Shown in pieces: positions 29,301 through 39,906 of a stretch of DNA of 64,000 bases. Source of the stretch: Isochrysis galbana (Eukaryota > Haptophyta > Isochrysidales > Isochrysidaceae); assembly GCA_018136815.1 (NCBI GenBank), contig CM030936.1:2020569-2084568 (forward strand), given 5' to 3'. Made by a program: the position numbers and the translations under genes. Numbering within the stretch: the stretch's first letter is position 1; each line of letters starts with the position of its first letter. Under the pieces are notes generated by a model. That model was given only the letters and a program-made list of their open reading frames with translations, was not told the origin of the DNA and made no database searches.

Positions 29301-32300
29301 ACCTCCTCCCCCGTTGCCCATACCAGTGTCTCTAGCTATGAGTCAGAGCCACTGTCTTCTCCACGACATTGCACCGACGCGACTGTGACGCCTGCGCCCC
29401 CGACTCTTGCTGAGAAGTTCCACAGCAACAACGACGTCGAGGGAATGACGGGAGCTGTGCACAGCACAGCTGGAGCGCATTCTCGATTCCTGGGCACGCG
29501 ACGCGAATGCTCCGATGGGACAGTTGTCGCTTTGAATCACACGCCGACAGAAAGCCAGGGAGCAGAAGATCCAGCCCATCGTGGCGTTGGCCGGCATGTC
29601 ACACCCACCAAAGCACCCGTAGTCGTGTCGAGTTCCGTATTGTATAAGTTGATCGAGGATGCGGTGCGCCTCGACGCGCCCGGGGCTGCAGGGACACCAA
29701 TAATTCGTGAAGGTGCCATCGACCAGCTTGTCCTGTCGGGAGCGTCAAACAATGGTTGGATGGAACTAGTGCCGTGTGACCCTCACATCGAGGATTTAGT
29801 ACGACGGCTTGTGACTGACGCCGATCTTACCTTTTCTCGGACACAATCGACCGGGCCGGCGCAAACGCCTTATGACTCGAAGCCCGTCGGTATGCATGCG
29901 CAGGGGGTGGACACTGAGTTGCCATACAAGACGAGCGATTCGACGTCTAGGCTTGTGGTGCAGGAGCCTCACGCAATGAAGACAGGGTCGCCTCACGGCG
30001 CCGGCGAATCGATCGTCGCAACTATAGACGCGGAGCCTAAGGTTGCTGATAATACTGTTTTTGACGTCGATCCGTCACACGTGGGCGCGTCTATTGCACC
30101 AAGGCCACGAGCTCGGCCACGGAAGGCATCAGGCATCCTCACGTCCGACTCAATGGCCACTTATCAGTCACCATCTGGAAGAAGAATTCATCGAGTACCG
30201 TCGGCCGATTCTGGCGTGGGGCGGGCTCTTACTTCTACCCAGTGCCACGCTGCCCAGTACCCCGCTTCTCCGGAGGGGTCAAATGGCCGGTCGATCGACC
30301 CATCGGCGATGGTGGGCAACGCTTCCATCCGCATTGTGCGGCAAGAGCCCGACAGTAAAGACGCTCTTGTCGTCACAGCTTCTGAGCCGAGTCTACCTGC
30401 AGTCGTCTCGGCCTGGTCTGGCACAGTTGGCCATACCAGTGGTGTAGATCAATCTGTGGATCCCGCCATTGCGCCGTCGATGCATGTTGTTGATCCACCA
30501 CCTGTGCTGGGTGCGATGCCACCGGCGCCTACTGCTCCGCCTCCAAAAGTTCGCCCAGACCTGCCGCCGCGGTCCCTTCCTTATACCAAAGCATGGGACT
30601 CCGCCTTCCTCGCATCGTCAATAGAAGCACCCTTTGTTGCACGCACTCCCTCCACGGATCCCTTGTCTAATCCTGAAATCCCAAGGGCTTCGGTACCGCC
30701 CACTTTCTTCGGTGTTGGTGCTATGCCTTCTCTTTGCAATCCTACCTCTAGCGGATCGGCTTGGAACGCACCGCCAGCCCATGGCCCACTTGGCCTTGAG
30801 CCGTCACTTCAACTTACCTCGGGCCCTGAAATGGCAGAGGAGGAGCAGCTGGAAATGATGCACGATCTTGCAGACTCGATGATCGGTGACCTTTGGGACA
30901 CACGGGCGTCTCCCGAACTGGTTTCTGGCGCACCGGACGCGCATCGTGTGCCGCCAGCCGTGCTTGGGTCGAGCTTCTTCAGTTCTCTCGACGGATCGCC
31001 TTCACCTTCTAGCGGGAGCTTCGCGGCTATTGCAAGCATGGATAGGTGGGGTGCTGTGTCGCCCGCTCGCACATCGAGCCCTATGCCGGCTGCCGCCGGT
31101 GCCTCGCAGCCCCTGTATCAACCGCCTTCATCACAACCGATAGTGCCCACGCGATCGGCAAGCTCCACCGAGTCGCGAGCTTGGGCTGCGCTGCCAAATT
31201 CACCAGCTTGCAGCCTTCACAGTTCATCAGTGGCCAGCCAGCCAGCAGCACTCCAGTTAGCCTCGCAGTCCTTGCTTCCGCGGTGCTCAAACGCCAACGC
31301 ACAGGATGTCACTCAAGACTGGCGATGCCGTTGTGGAGTCATCAATCAGGCAGGATCGTACCTATGCGCTTCGCGAACGTGCCACTGTTATTTTTGTTTA
31401 CGGTGCGGGCAGACGGGCCATCAACAGCGCTTTTGTTGGCTCAATTCTCAGAATGCCGTCGCACTTGAATCTTCTTTACCTCCCACTACGGTTACGCGCA
31501 CCGCCTCAAGCACCGCCCCGTCATCAAGTGTTGCCGAAGCTTGGGTTCCACGTCCAACTACCCAAGACGTGACCAAAGACTGGCGCTGTAAGTGCGGCAG
31601 CATCAACAAGGCGGGCACATATATCTGCTCCAAGCGTGGCTGCCGCATATACTTCTGCCTTGGCTGCGGAGGCATGGGCCACCAGCAGAGATTCTGTAGG
31701 CACGTAGTGAGCGACGGTGCAATGCCACCTGCCTCCTTTGCAACTGCACAAGCACCGACTCAAGCACCTGTACCAATTGCCACCCCCACCAAGTCAATTC
31801 GAAGTAAGGCCGGGCGCGCATCGGACCTTGAGCTTGACAGCAACCTTTCGGAATGCGTCGTGTGCATGGATGCGCCTGTGCAGGTCACTCTTTTCCCTTG
31901 CACTCACAACATTACATGCGCCAGGTATGAGCTCGCACTTTCCTTCAAAAACGCACGGATAATCCTTGCGAGGCCCGCTCCGGATTACCGGTGTAAGGCA
32001 CTGCCGCTTCCTTTTGACCGAAAACATCATTTAATCCACGAAAAGCAGCTTATGGTTTGTCATCTTCACCCTTGTGGCACCCTCCCGCCTTCTGTCTCCG
32101 AGTTTTAATGGACTGCCAGGCCTGAATGCTCATTGCCCTCGCTCTCACGTTGTGGGAACCGACTCATAATGTGCGGCGTATACAACAGGCCACAAAAGCC
32201 GCTCGCGCTGACTATAAACTTACTGCCTTGCAGTTGTACGTTCGCTCTACTTCAACATGGCAAACCTTGTCCTTACTGCTCGGTCGACATCACCCACACC

Positions 32301-32342
32301 GACCTCAATCGCATGCCGGGGCCATGGAACTTCGTCGCATGA
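26308..32342 (+). CDS. Ankyrin-repeat / zinc-knuckle / RING protein, probable E3 ligase
   Basis: Exons: 26308 to about 26410, about 26485-26725, 26829-27246, 27489-31924 and 32234-32342. The third intron runs GC-AG; the last two are GT-AG and keep frame. The first splice is the least certain. Ankyrin repeats fill the first ~600 residues, for example GGTPLHHTLAGGYVELVRFL, GRTALHTAAAMGHADLIRLL, GNTPLHYAAVESCCDAISEL and GMTPLHMAAYSGDPHGVEHL. A long disordered Ser/Pro-rich middle follows. Near the end are two matching zinc-binding blocks, DWRCRCGVINQAGSYLC with FCLRCGQTGHQQRFC, and DWRCKCGSINKAGTYIC with FCLGCGGMGHQQRFC. The last splice completes a C3HC4 RING: CVVCMDAP, FPCTHNITCASC, PCPYCSVDI. 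Ubiquitin ligation with ankyrin-based substrate binding is inferred. Confidence 0.85.
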
Positions 32343-33851
32343 GAAGTAGCACGATGTACTCTTGGAGCCGCCTCACGCGTGTGACCAACGTCTACCGACA
32401 ATAAGGCGTCCCATCGCACACTACCTAATAGTATGAATTGTTTGTTTGCCTTTTTTCCATTTTGTCCGCATGGCTTGCTTGAGGTACGGTGAGAATTCAC
32501 CTCGATACCGGTGCATGCCGGAACTTTTCGCTTTTGTTCTCAACGTCGCGCCACCTTGGTAAATGTGCGCTGCGCTCATGACTTGTCTGCAAAGCGTGCG
32601 TGAAAAAAACCTTAACAAACTAACCGCTACTTGCATGGAATATGGCATGTGGCAGAGTGCTCATGCTACTCCTAACGGCCCGCATCGGCCGCCGCGGCGC
32701 CCGAAAGCACGTACGCAAACGTCCGCGCCACCAAAGGCAGACTATTATACCATCGCAATGACAAAAATACCACGTTGGCAATGGCAATGACATGTATTAG
32801 GCTGTTTATGGTCTCCGGCTGGGGTTCATGATCTTCGGCTGAGGCTTGTTATTCCCGCACCGCCTGCCAAGGCCAAGGCCGCCACCCACCGGGAGCATAT
32901 TAGTTCCGCCCCCGGTGGCTCTCGTGCGCTTTGGCGAGTTTTTCAGCGTTTTCGAGCGCAGCGGCGTGGAGCGCCGCGGCACATGTCCCGTCCACAGGCC
33001 GCCCTCAGGCCGAGCCTTGTTGATCAGCGCATCATTAGTCATTAGCGCCGGGTGAGGCCGCTGTCCAACGGAGGAGCGCCGCAAAGGCGGCCTGGAGGTT
33101 GGCGGTTGCCAGCCACGCGTCGACGGCCCCCGCGTCGGCAGGAGGTAGAGGTCGGTGTCAAGTACGAGCGCGGGCGATTCCTGCGAGGGGCGGGTCGGGG
33201 TGGTCAGGGTCAGGGCGGACTTCCCTGTGGCCAAGGCAGCCGTGTGCACGCGCTGTGGCGTGCATGGATGCTGGGGTGCTCCGCGGGTGACGTCCCCCCT
33301 GCTCTAGGCACAAGATGAAGGTCGGGCGCCCGATAGCGCGCACGGATCTTGGGGGAATCGCGTGTCAAGAAACAACGGCCCCGAAATCACCCTATCGGCC
33401 CCGCGGTGCGACCGCCAATTCTGTACTGTTAGAGCCCCAATGCGTGTGCAGAGGCAGAGGGGGGGCGTAGGGGGAGGGGGGGGGTTAAAACCTACTATTC
33501 CACTATTTTCCTCGGCAATTTTTCGCGGTGGCAGGTAAGCCCCCCAGCCCCCAGGAGTTTTTTCTTAGGCTTCGGAGAACGGTCAACAAATGCAGCCATT
33601 CCCGCATGTTATTAGTTACAAATCATTGTTTGACCGCCTTAGCAAATCCAGCATTCTTTATGCCTATGCTTAAGCTTGTCCGCTCACCTTTCTCTCCTTT
33701 GTCCTTCTCCTTTACCCCCTACGCTGATGGTGTCACATATGGTCCACACGTCCGTGCATGGCACGTGTCCTTCACTTGACAAGTGCAGCATGGATATCGC
33801 CATCTGCATGCGACTATGCTCGTTTCCACAGCTGTTTCCTGGTGTCAATAT
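32343..33851. other. Intergenic region
   Basis: No supported gene. A minus-strand frame (33249-32806, 147 codons) is Pro/Arg/Thr-rich and not recognised. 33450-33490 is G-rich. The rest shows no repeat shared with other parts of the window. Confidence 0.35.
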
Positions 33852-34859
33852 CTAGTGGTGCTCTCTACTCACAGCATTGCTTTGCTCACCCTTCGTTGAG
33901 TTTGGCGCACTACCTTTTTCACCGTTCCCCGCAAGCTCTACCAAAGATGCAGCAAGCTTACTGACCTGCGTCATCTGCCGTGCATGCTTGTGTTCGGCCC
34001 GCCAGGCGTGGAAACAAAGCCGAATGAGAGAACGCTCACGCTGCCGTATGAGCGCATGCCTCCATGCTGCCATCTGCCTCCAGAAGCCTGAGCACTGTTG
34101 AGCATGTCTCAACGCTTGCTCATGGATGAGATCCTCGCAAAATTGCAGCTCGGGGTTCAAGCAGCCCATCGATATCTTGAAACCTAGATGGCATCCATGA
34201 GCTTCAGCCTCTGTCTTTGCGACGGCGAGAGCTGACGCAGTTATCGTTGGCGAAGTCGGTGCATGACGAGTTGCAACAACGGCAGCCTGCATATTCTTGA
34301 GGATGCGTGAGTTTGTGTGAGCACTACGCCAGCCGTGCCAGGCGAGTCGGAGGGCTGCCACACGACGGAGCGCGAATGCGCGCCGCGCAGCCTCCTGTCG
34401 CACAGCGTGCACGACTGAACGCTGGGTGCGACCTGGCACGATGCTGGGGCCCTCCGCATCTCCTGTGCTGCCTTGCTCGGCGTCCGCACCGCCCGAACCG
34501 GTGACGAGACCGGGGGACTGGGGTCGGGGCGGTGACAGAGGCACTGACTCAGCAAACGGATTGAGTTCTGTTGGATACATGCTCTGCACACTGGAACTAG
34601 CGGGTGAAGGGAGGGTAGCAGAGGGCGGAGGAACTGGCTGATGGAGCGTCGAGGGCGAGTGGGGCGAGGATAGGTGGAGCTTGCGTTGGCGCTCTCGCAG
34701 CTCGTAATTCTCGTGCTTTAGCATCAGCATCTGCTCCTGCAGCTGGCGGAAGTCGGCGAGCGTCACTCGCTCGGCACGTGCCATCGCGAGCGCGAGGCGG
34801 CGGCGAGACGGCGACGGCCCTCGCGCGCGAGCAGAGGACAGAGAGAGAGCAAAGAACAA
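33852..34859 (-). CDS. Coiled-coil protein with WxxW-type (Sfi1-like) helical repeats
   Basis: 335 residues; a good alternative start is Met26 (34784, MARAERVTLADFRQLQEQM). Residues 30-65 form a coiled coil (LADFRQLQEQMLMLKHENYE). A Pro/Ser-rich linker follows, then helices with repeated aromatic pairs: LRLAWHGWRSAHTN, FWRQMAAWRHALIRQRE and LIRLCFHAWRAEHKHAR. Repeats of this WxxW / HAWR type occur in Sfi1-like centrin-binding proteins of centrioles and basal bodies, but three copies are too few to be sure. No splice sites are needed. Role inferred only weakly as cytoskeletal. Confidence 0.6.
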   Translation of the reverse strand: MFFALSLSSARARGPSPSRRRLALAMARAERVTLADFRQLQEQMLMLKHENYELRERQRKLHLSSPHSPSTLHQPVPPPSATLPSPASSSVQSMYPTELNPFAESVPLSPPRPQSPGLVTGSGGADAEQGSTGDAEGPSIVPGRTQRSVVHAVRQEAARRAFALRRVAALRLAWHGWRSAHTNSRILKNMQAAVVATRHAPTSPTITASALAVAKTEAEAHGCHLGFKISMGCLNPELQFCEDLIHEQALRHAQQCSGFWRQMAAWRHALIRQRERSLIRLCFHAWRAEHKHARQMTQVSKLAASLVELAGNGEKGSAPNSTKGEQSNAVSREHH

Positions 34860-35003
34860 TCATTTCACTCCCCAACTCGAGGGTTCCTTTTTGGGCCTCC
34901 TCCTAGTGACTAGTGACGAGTGATCCTCTTTTCGTCGGCGGTGGCTGCGTTGTTGTTCCCCTGTCTGTTGTTCCCCTTCACACAGCTGGGGCTCTCCTCT
35001 ATC

Positions 35004-35098
35004 TCTATCTGTCCGGGTACTAGCGAGGAGGAGTCCCAAGTTTAGTAGGTGTGTAGCCCAGAATCTTCAGATGTTTTTTTTCTATCTGTCCGGGTACT
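35004..35098 (+). mobile_element. 59-bp LINE 3'-end insertion with 18-bp target duplication
   Basis: TCTATCTGTCCGGGTACT occurs at 35004-35021 and again at 35081-35098. The 59 bases between are the last bases of the LINE at 997-3311: TAGTAGGTGTGTAGCCCA, GAATCTTCAGATG and a T-run. It is an extremely 5'-truncated LINE insertion. Confidence 0.85.
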
Positions 35099-35168
35099 CT
35101 TACTCTAGACTAGAATTGTTAAATTCTCCCAGGGCACACGCACAGTCTAAAACTGGGTTGAGAGCCTA

Positions 35169-35290
35169 GATGGGAAATACAGCCACAGCTAGGGGGGTTC
35201 CAAATACACAAATACAGTAAACACAGTCTGTATTTGGCCTTGGCCTTCGTCCAAATACAGTCAAATACAGTACCAAATACATTACCGGGG
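35169..35290. repeat. Iteron-like cluster 2 (AAATACAG type)
   Basis: The word AAATACA(G/C/T) occurs at least six times on the plus strand and once inverted (CTGTATTTGG) within ~120 bp. A TTGGCCT..CGTCC core is shared with cluster 1 at 868-965. No ORF. Confidence 0.65.
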
Positions 35291-35375
35291 GGGCTCCCAT
35301 GTTACAAGTTACAAGCCCCCCCCCCCCCCTCGCCCCTCTCGTTGTCGCTGTCGCCCCTCCTCCCTCCGCCCTCCC

Positions 35376-35711
35376 TCACCTCTCACTACTCTCACCACAA
35401 GCATGTACCAGCCCATCTCGCATCTCGAACGGAACCTCGCGCTTCGCGCTGGACTCTCGCGAGAGCGCGAGAGCCAGCTCAGCCGGCTCGACGAGGCCGC
35501 CGCTGTCGTCGAGCTGCAACAGCAGCGGGCGGCACTGCACTGACGAATTGGGATGGCCCATAGGGCCTGAGGGCAATGAGGAAGGAGGCAGACCGGCGGC
35601 AGGCGCGGCGGAGGAGACGACTTCGGAGACGCTGACGGGCTGAGGCCCGTCAGCAGAGGAAGGCGGGCAGGCGGGCTTGAGCGAGGGCGAGGACGGCGGC
35701 GAGAACGACAT
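35376..35711 (-). pseudogene. Ty3/gypsy gag N-terminal fragment (second element)
   Basis: From Met at 35711 the chain reads MSFSPPSSPSLKPACPPSSA, then VSSAAPAAGLPPSSLPSGP. This aligns with the gag start at 46297 (MSAPSSRSPSPKPVLPPFSA, then TSAAPLAASLPFPPFPS). The leader upstream of it on the minus strand also has GAGAGCGACG-type repeats like the leader at 46380. It lacks the rest of gag. Confidence 0.55.
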
Positions 35712-35884
35712 CGAGCGAGAGGCGAGAGGCGAGGGTGAGTGAGAGGAGGGCTGTGTTGGCAGGGGCTGGTGAGGCAAGGAGAGTTTGTAGGGTACGAGTG
35801 TTACGAGAGCGAGAGCGACGAGAGCGAGAGCGACGGATGACGACTGACGACAGGACGCCGGATCCAACGATGCTGCGACACCGA

Positions 35885-36270
35885 CTCACGAACACACTAG
35901 AATCATTCACCCAAACCAAGCAAAACATGAAATAACCGAGACCCCACATCGCCGGTAACTCAAACACGTCGCGAGAGACAGAGAGAGAGAGCGAGAGAGA
36001 GAGAGAATCCGCAGCGACGGTCGGAGCGTGTCTTCGCTTTGGATTTTCCCACCAAGGCGGAAAGTCGAAGAGGAACGTTATGTCGCGCAACCACGGCGAT
36101 CACATTGGATACAGATCGCAGCGAGGTATCCTTGCAATCGAAGAAATCTTGCTGTTGAGCGTGGACCTTCTAGACGTTTCCATCGAGCAACCCCGAGTAG
36201 CAACCAAGGGAGGAGAAAACCAAAAACCAACGGGACCAAGGGCTTCCATGCAACTTGCATCAAGGTAGGG
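35885..36270 (-). repeat. Ty3/gypsy LTR, type b, copy 1
   Basis: The block is repeated in opposite orientation at 44148-44555, with shared landmarks such as the CTTGCATCAAGG end, AGTAGCAACCAAGG, a GAGAGAGAG run and GAATCATTCACCCAAACCAAG. It lies directly upstream (minus strand) of the gag fragment at 35711, as a 5' LTR should. Confidence 0.65.
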
Positions 36271-36597
36271 GTGGGGAGGGGAAGAAAAAGAAAACCCCTT
36301 CCATCCTTCCTGGAAGCGAGTACTTTTTTCGTGAGGGGGGGCGAAGAATTCTTCTGCCGCTTCTTGTCTGCGGAGCGGAGGGATGGCGTCCGCCTCGCTC
36401 GAGGTGGTCGATCTCCACCACGCTCCTGTGGGCGTGTGGTGGGGTGTTGCAGGCTCGCTCGCGACTGGCGCGACCGGCTTGGCCCAGGAGACGCCTCCGC
36501 GGGTCGAACTTCATGTTCGCCCGCCGACTGAACCGAGCTCTGCTGGTGGGCACCTCAGTGTTGTCGTTTGAACCCCTCGTGACCCCCCGTGCGTTAG
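36271..36597. other. Region between LTR and the hairpin-intron array
   Basis: Short frames exist on both strands (for example MASASLEVVDLHHAPVGVW from 36383) but none is supported by a domain or a splice model. Confidence 0.3.
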
Positions 36598-36777
36598 GTG
36601 GCCATGGCGGCCAATCTCGGTGACCCGACGCGCTCCGACGCGCGTGGAGCGGTTTATCACACCGGTGCGCTGCCCTCCTCACCTTGCACGCCCGCGCCCG
36701 CTCACTCCGAACCCATAGCATGCATGTTGCGTGATGCACACGTTTTCGCATGCTCGCCAGGCCGTTCCTCTCCACAG

Positions 36778-37742
36778 AAACTGACATTCCCTTCAGTTCC
36801 CGCGCAGATCCAGGAAGGCGCCTCGGCCACCACTCCAAAGTGGGATCTGAGGCGTCTGGAGCCGCTGAGATCGGCCCCAGTCATGCCCGGATCCGTAGCC
36901 CGCGCCTCTTGTGAGTGGTGCCGCGGGTACCGAGGCTATCTCTCGGTACTCACGGCACCATTTCCTCCTGTTGCCCTGCAGGCGAAATATTCAAGCGCGA
37001 TGGGCGCTTGCGCTGGCGCTGTGAAATTTGCATTTGCCGTGTGCGCGACGCCAGACGTGCCGATGGAGCGCGCCCGACCGCTTGCAAGGCCGGGGCCGGG
37101 GCTGCTGCTACGAGTGGTGCCGTGGGCACCGAGGTCCCACCTTGGTACCCACGGCACCATTTCCTCCCTTGGTCACACAGGCATGGATAACAAGGTTGCA
37201 GGGGGGTGGTGAGTTCGTGCTGACAGTGCGGCTGGTGCGAGAGCGGGCGCCAGAACCACCGCGCTGGATCGCTAGCGCAGCTGGAGCCGTTGCCCGCATT
37301 GCCTCCTCCAAGTGGTGCCGTGGGCACTGATTGGTGCCCACGGCACCATTCCCTCTTTTTGCCTCGGAGGTTGGGTGTGTTGCCGGCTCGGCAGGGATCA
37401 ATCTCACTAGCAGCCTGCCCTGCTTGACATAGTGCTAGAATGCCGCCGCGCTCGGCCCCAGACGTAGGTACCGAGGGTCCCCCTTCGGTACTCATGTTCC
37501 CTCCTTTGCTTTCTAGGCTTGGTGCAAGGGGCTCTAGCTGGATGGCCGTGGCCGCGCGGCTGATGCGGGCCAGAGCCCACGCGCACTTGGCTGCTAACGC
37601 GGATGCAAGTCGTGCTGTGGGCGCGGCCCCACTTGTGCTCATGACACCACTCCCTTACCTAGTAGGCCGGCGTTACAGGTGGCCCCACACAGTTGCAAGA
37701 AGAGTGGCAGGTGCTGCGGAATTGGCCAAGTTCAGGCCTTAG
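36778..37742 (+). pseudogene. Gene fragment with serial hairpin introns
   Basis: After a CAG acceptor near 36809 an exon reads IQEGASATTPKWDLRRLEPL, then SVARAS. It joins across a clean 71-nt GT-AG intron (36911-36981) to CEIFKRDGRLRWRCEICICR. The next three hairpins (37112-37180, 37310-37367, 37464-37516) have intact AG ends or pyrimidine tracts, but two have lost the GT donor. Exonic DNA between is 80-130 bp each. The product is not recognised, apart from a Cys-rich RWRCEICICRVR segment. The first exon-intron block is duplicated at 9890-10100. Confidence 0.5.
36911..37516 (+). repeat. Four introner-like hairpin introns in series
   Basis: Each unit has the core GGTGCCG(C/T)GGG(T/C)ACCGAG, or a shortened form, followed within ~10 bases by its reverse complement and then a CCATTTCCTCC pyrimidine tract and AG. 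Unit 3 has a perfect 14-bp stem (GGTGCCGTGGGCAC). Unit 4 keeps only the GGTACCGAGGG part. Spacing between units is 142-205 bp. Confidence 0.65.
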
Positions 37743-38480
37743 TGCTCTGGCTACTAACTAGGAATCTGTGGGATCAATGTTTGCCTCGATTGTAGCGTTG
37801 TGGTGGTTGTGATAGGCGCAGTCGTTATCCGCATGCGAGTAGCATGTTGTGCGTGGGTAGATTGAGATTGAGATTGAGCAAACCTAGATGCAACTGTTGC
37901 GAGCGGCCTTGAGCAGATTGAGATTGAGCAATCGCCTGCTATCGCTATTTTCTAGTCTTTATGTTGAGGTTGAGTAGTTTTTGGCGGAGCGGATGAGCGC
38001 ACCACGTCCTGCGCTTTTGCCGAAGTGGCGGCCACTTCTTCGCGCCTACTCCTACTTTGGAGCGCATTGGTGGGTTGGGCGCGCATTTGTGCGGAGTGCG
38101 GACGCAATTCATTCAGCAGCTCATCGCCGGGCCGCGGCAGGCCGCAGAGCGAGTTTGAATTAAATCGTAAATCATCTTGATGAACATCACTGACGGTGAG
38201 AGCGAATACTATCCTTGAATCACATACATTGGGCAATACTATCGTCGGGCCTCAAATTTTAGAGAAGTGCTTGAGCTTGAGTCTCAACTTGAGAAGCCGT
38301 AAGCGGCACTTGCACTTGCATCTTGCGCATGGCGCTCATGGCAATGAGGGTGTGTGTACCTAAAAGAAAACTCCTTGGCCACTGCAAAAAAATCGCCGCA
38401 TTGCGGACCTTCGTACTCGTGACCACGAAAGAATCAACTCGCGAAACTTTGTAGGTGCTTTGATGTCATCATGAAGAATC
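37743..38480. other. Intergenic region with TTGAGA repeats
   Basis: Short TTGAGATTGAGATTGAG repeats occur at about 37861-37880 and 37915-37930. A minus-strand frame at 38236-37952 (94 codons) is unsupported. Nothing else seen. Confidence 0.35.
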
Positions 38481-38499
38481 CCTCCTTGCCTTCTCTTGG

Positions 38500-39893
38500 A
38501 GTTTTGGGTGCAATTTTGAAAAGTCGATTTTTCCCGTCCCCACCCCTAATCAAGGGGAAAGATAACCCAAAACCAAAGCAGCGAATCTAAATCAATCTCC
38601 AAGGGGAGATGGCAAACCAAGGACCAAGGAGAAAGATTCCCTCACCCAAGCAGCGAACCTAAATCGATCTCCGAGGGGAGATGGCAAACCAAACCTGATT
38701 GCCCCCAGAAGCAGGTAAAGAAACGCGGGGAGATAGCGAATTAAACCTTTTGCGAGGCGCCTGGGAGGAAGAAAGGTGGGGAAACTTCCCTTCTCTTCGA
38801 GAGAAAGAGAGAGGGCGCTCCACAACCCTAGATCCTAGGCGTCCACGCGAAGTTTTTGACCGAGAACGAGAACGAGAGAATTATAACGATAAATACCGAA
38901 CGAAGAGGAGAGAGAAGCCTAACGAGCGTCGATTCGCGAATGCGACACCCCCCTGCTAGGATCGAGCGTCCCGCGAGGGAAAGAAGAGAACCTAACGGAT
39001 AGCGGAGAGTTCCATCCAGGCAAGATGGCCGAGCAATACGCAATACCTAACGAGACCGAATGGGCGAGGAGCGAACGAAGAATGAAACAATAAATTCGAA
39101 TGGAGAGCCACGCTCCAAACGCCGAACCACGACGGAAGACGTGACGACCGAGATACGAATAATCGAGGATCGATAAGAATAAGAACGCGGAACGACGAGA
39201 AACGAGAGAGTCCAGAACGAGAAACGAAGAAATCGAGAATCGAGAACGGTAAGAACGCGGAACGACAAGAATCGAGAATCGAGAACGAGAAACGAAGAAC
39301 GGTAAGAACGCGGAACGACGAGAATCGAGAATCGAGAACAAGAAACGAGGAACGGTAAGAACGCGCAACGACGAACGACGAACGATGAACTATAAGAGTA
39401 GTGCGCGACGATCGACGAGACAGGAAGTACCACACCCGTCCGGACGATAAGGTGTAGAATCGGCGGCCGGCGCGGCAGACCGCAGGACTCAACGCATCCT
39501 CTTCTCTCTTTTACGAGAGTTTTACCTGGATGTTTGGGCGGTGTGGCGGCACCCAAGTTACAACGCGGCGTCTCCTGTTCTTCGATATATGAGTAGTCGA
39601 ACAGCCAACGGCGAAAGGCGGCGAGATATCACGACGGGCTCGGCACGTCACGCGCGAGCTAAACGACGAGGTACGGGGGTCTCCTGACAGAGCGCAGCGA
39701 AAGGGGAGGGAGATCCATCCTCCGTGGTCGAAAGGGGGGGCGAGCCATACCTCTCTTCCCGCGGGGGGAACTATTCGGCGGCCGCGGGGGGGAAATTCGG
39801 CGACCGCGGGGGGGAACTGGAAAAGAATTCCCGTACGTTCCCGTACCGCGATCAAACGTAAACGACGGCGTTGAGAGATATCGGAGGGGCGTG
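38500..39893 (-). repeat. 3' LTR region of the Ty3/gypsy element
   Basis: Fourteen bases past the pol stop (minus strand), the sequence TGTCACGCCCCTCCG at 39893 is a usual Ty3/gypsy LTR start. The block is non-coding. Between about 39160 and 39380 it contains four imperfect ~50-bp tandem units built of GAATCGAGAAC and GGTAAGAACGCGGAACGAC. Bases 38570-38700 repeat twice a segment with AGCGAAYCTAAATC and CTCC.AGGGGAGATGGCAAAC, also seen reversed near 44130. The far end of the LTR is not determined. Confidence 0.5.
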
Positions 39894-39906
39894 ACAGTCG
39901 CGACCG

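Noticed and set aside
37062-37085. ATGGAGCGCGCCCGACCGC inside the gene with hairpin introns, like the LINE start codon context
   Set aside because: No hairpin precedes it, and the codons read in another frame as part of an exon (RADGARPT). Could be chance; noted only.
36598-37212. 204-codon plus-strand frame over the hairpin introns
   Set aside because: It reads through a 71-nt GT-AG intron that is not a multiple of three; the spliced reading is better.
36950-37642. 230-codon open frame on the minus strand with repeated KWCRGYQG..SVPTAP
   Set aside because: It runs through the hairpin introns. Because these are inverted repeats, both strands give similar short peptides. It is an artefact of the palindromes.
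39150-39380. CRISPR-like array of ~50-bp units
   Set aside because: The units are contiguous and vary internally, with no unique spacers, and the host is eukaryotic; it is a tandem repeat within the LTR region.
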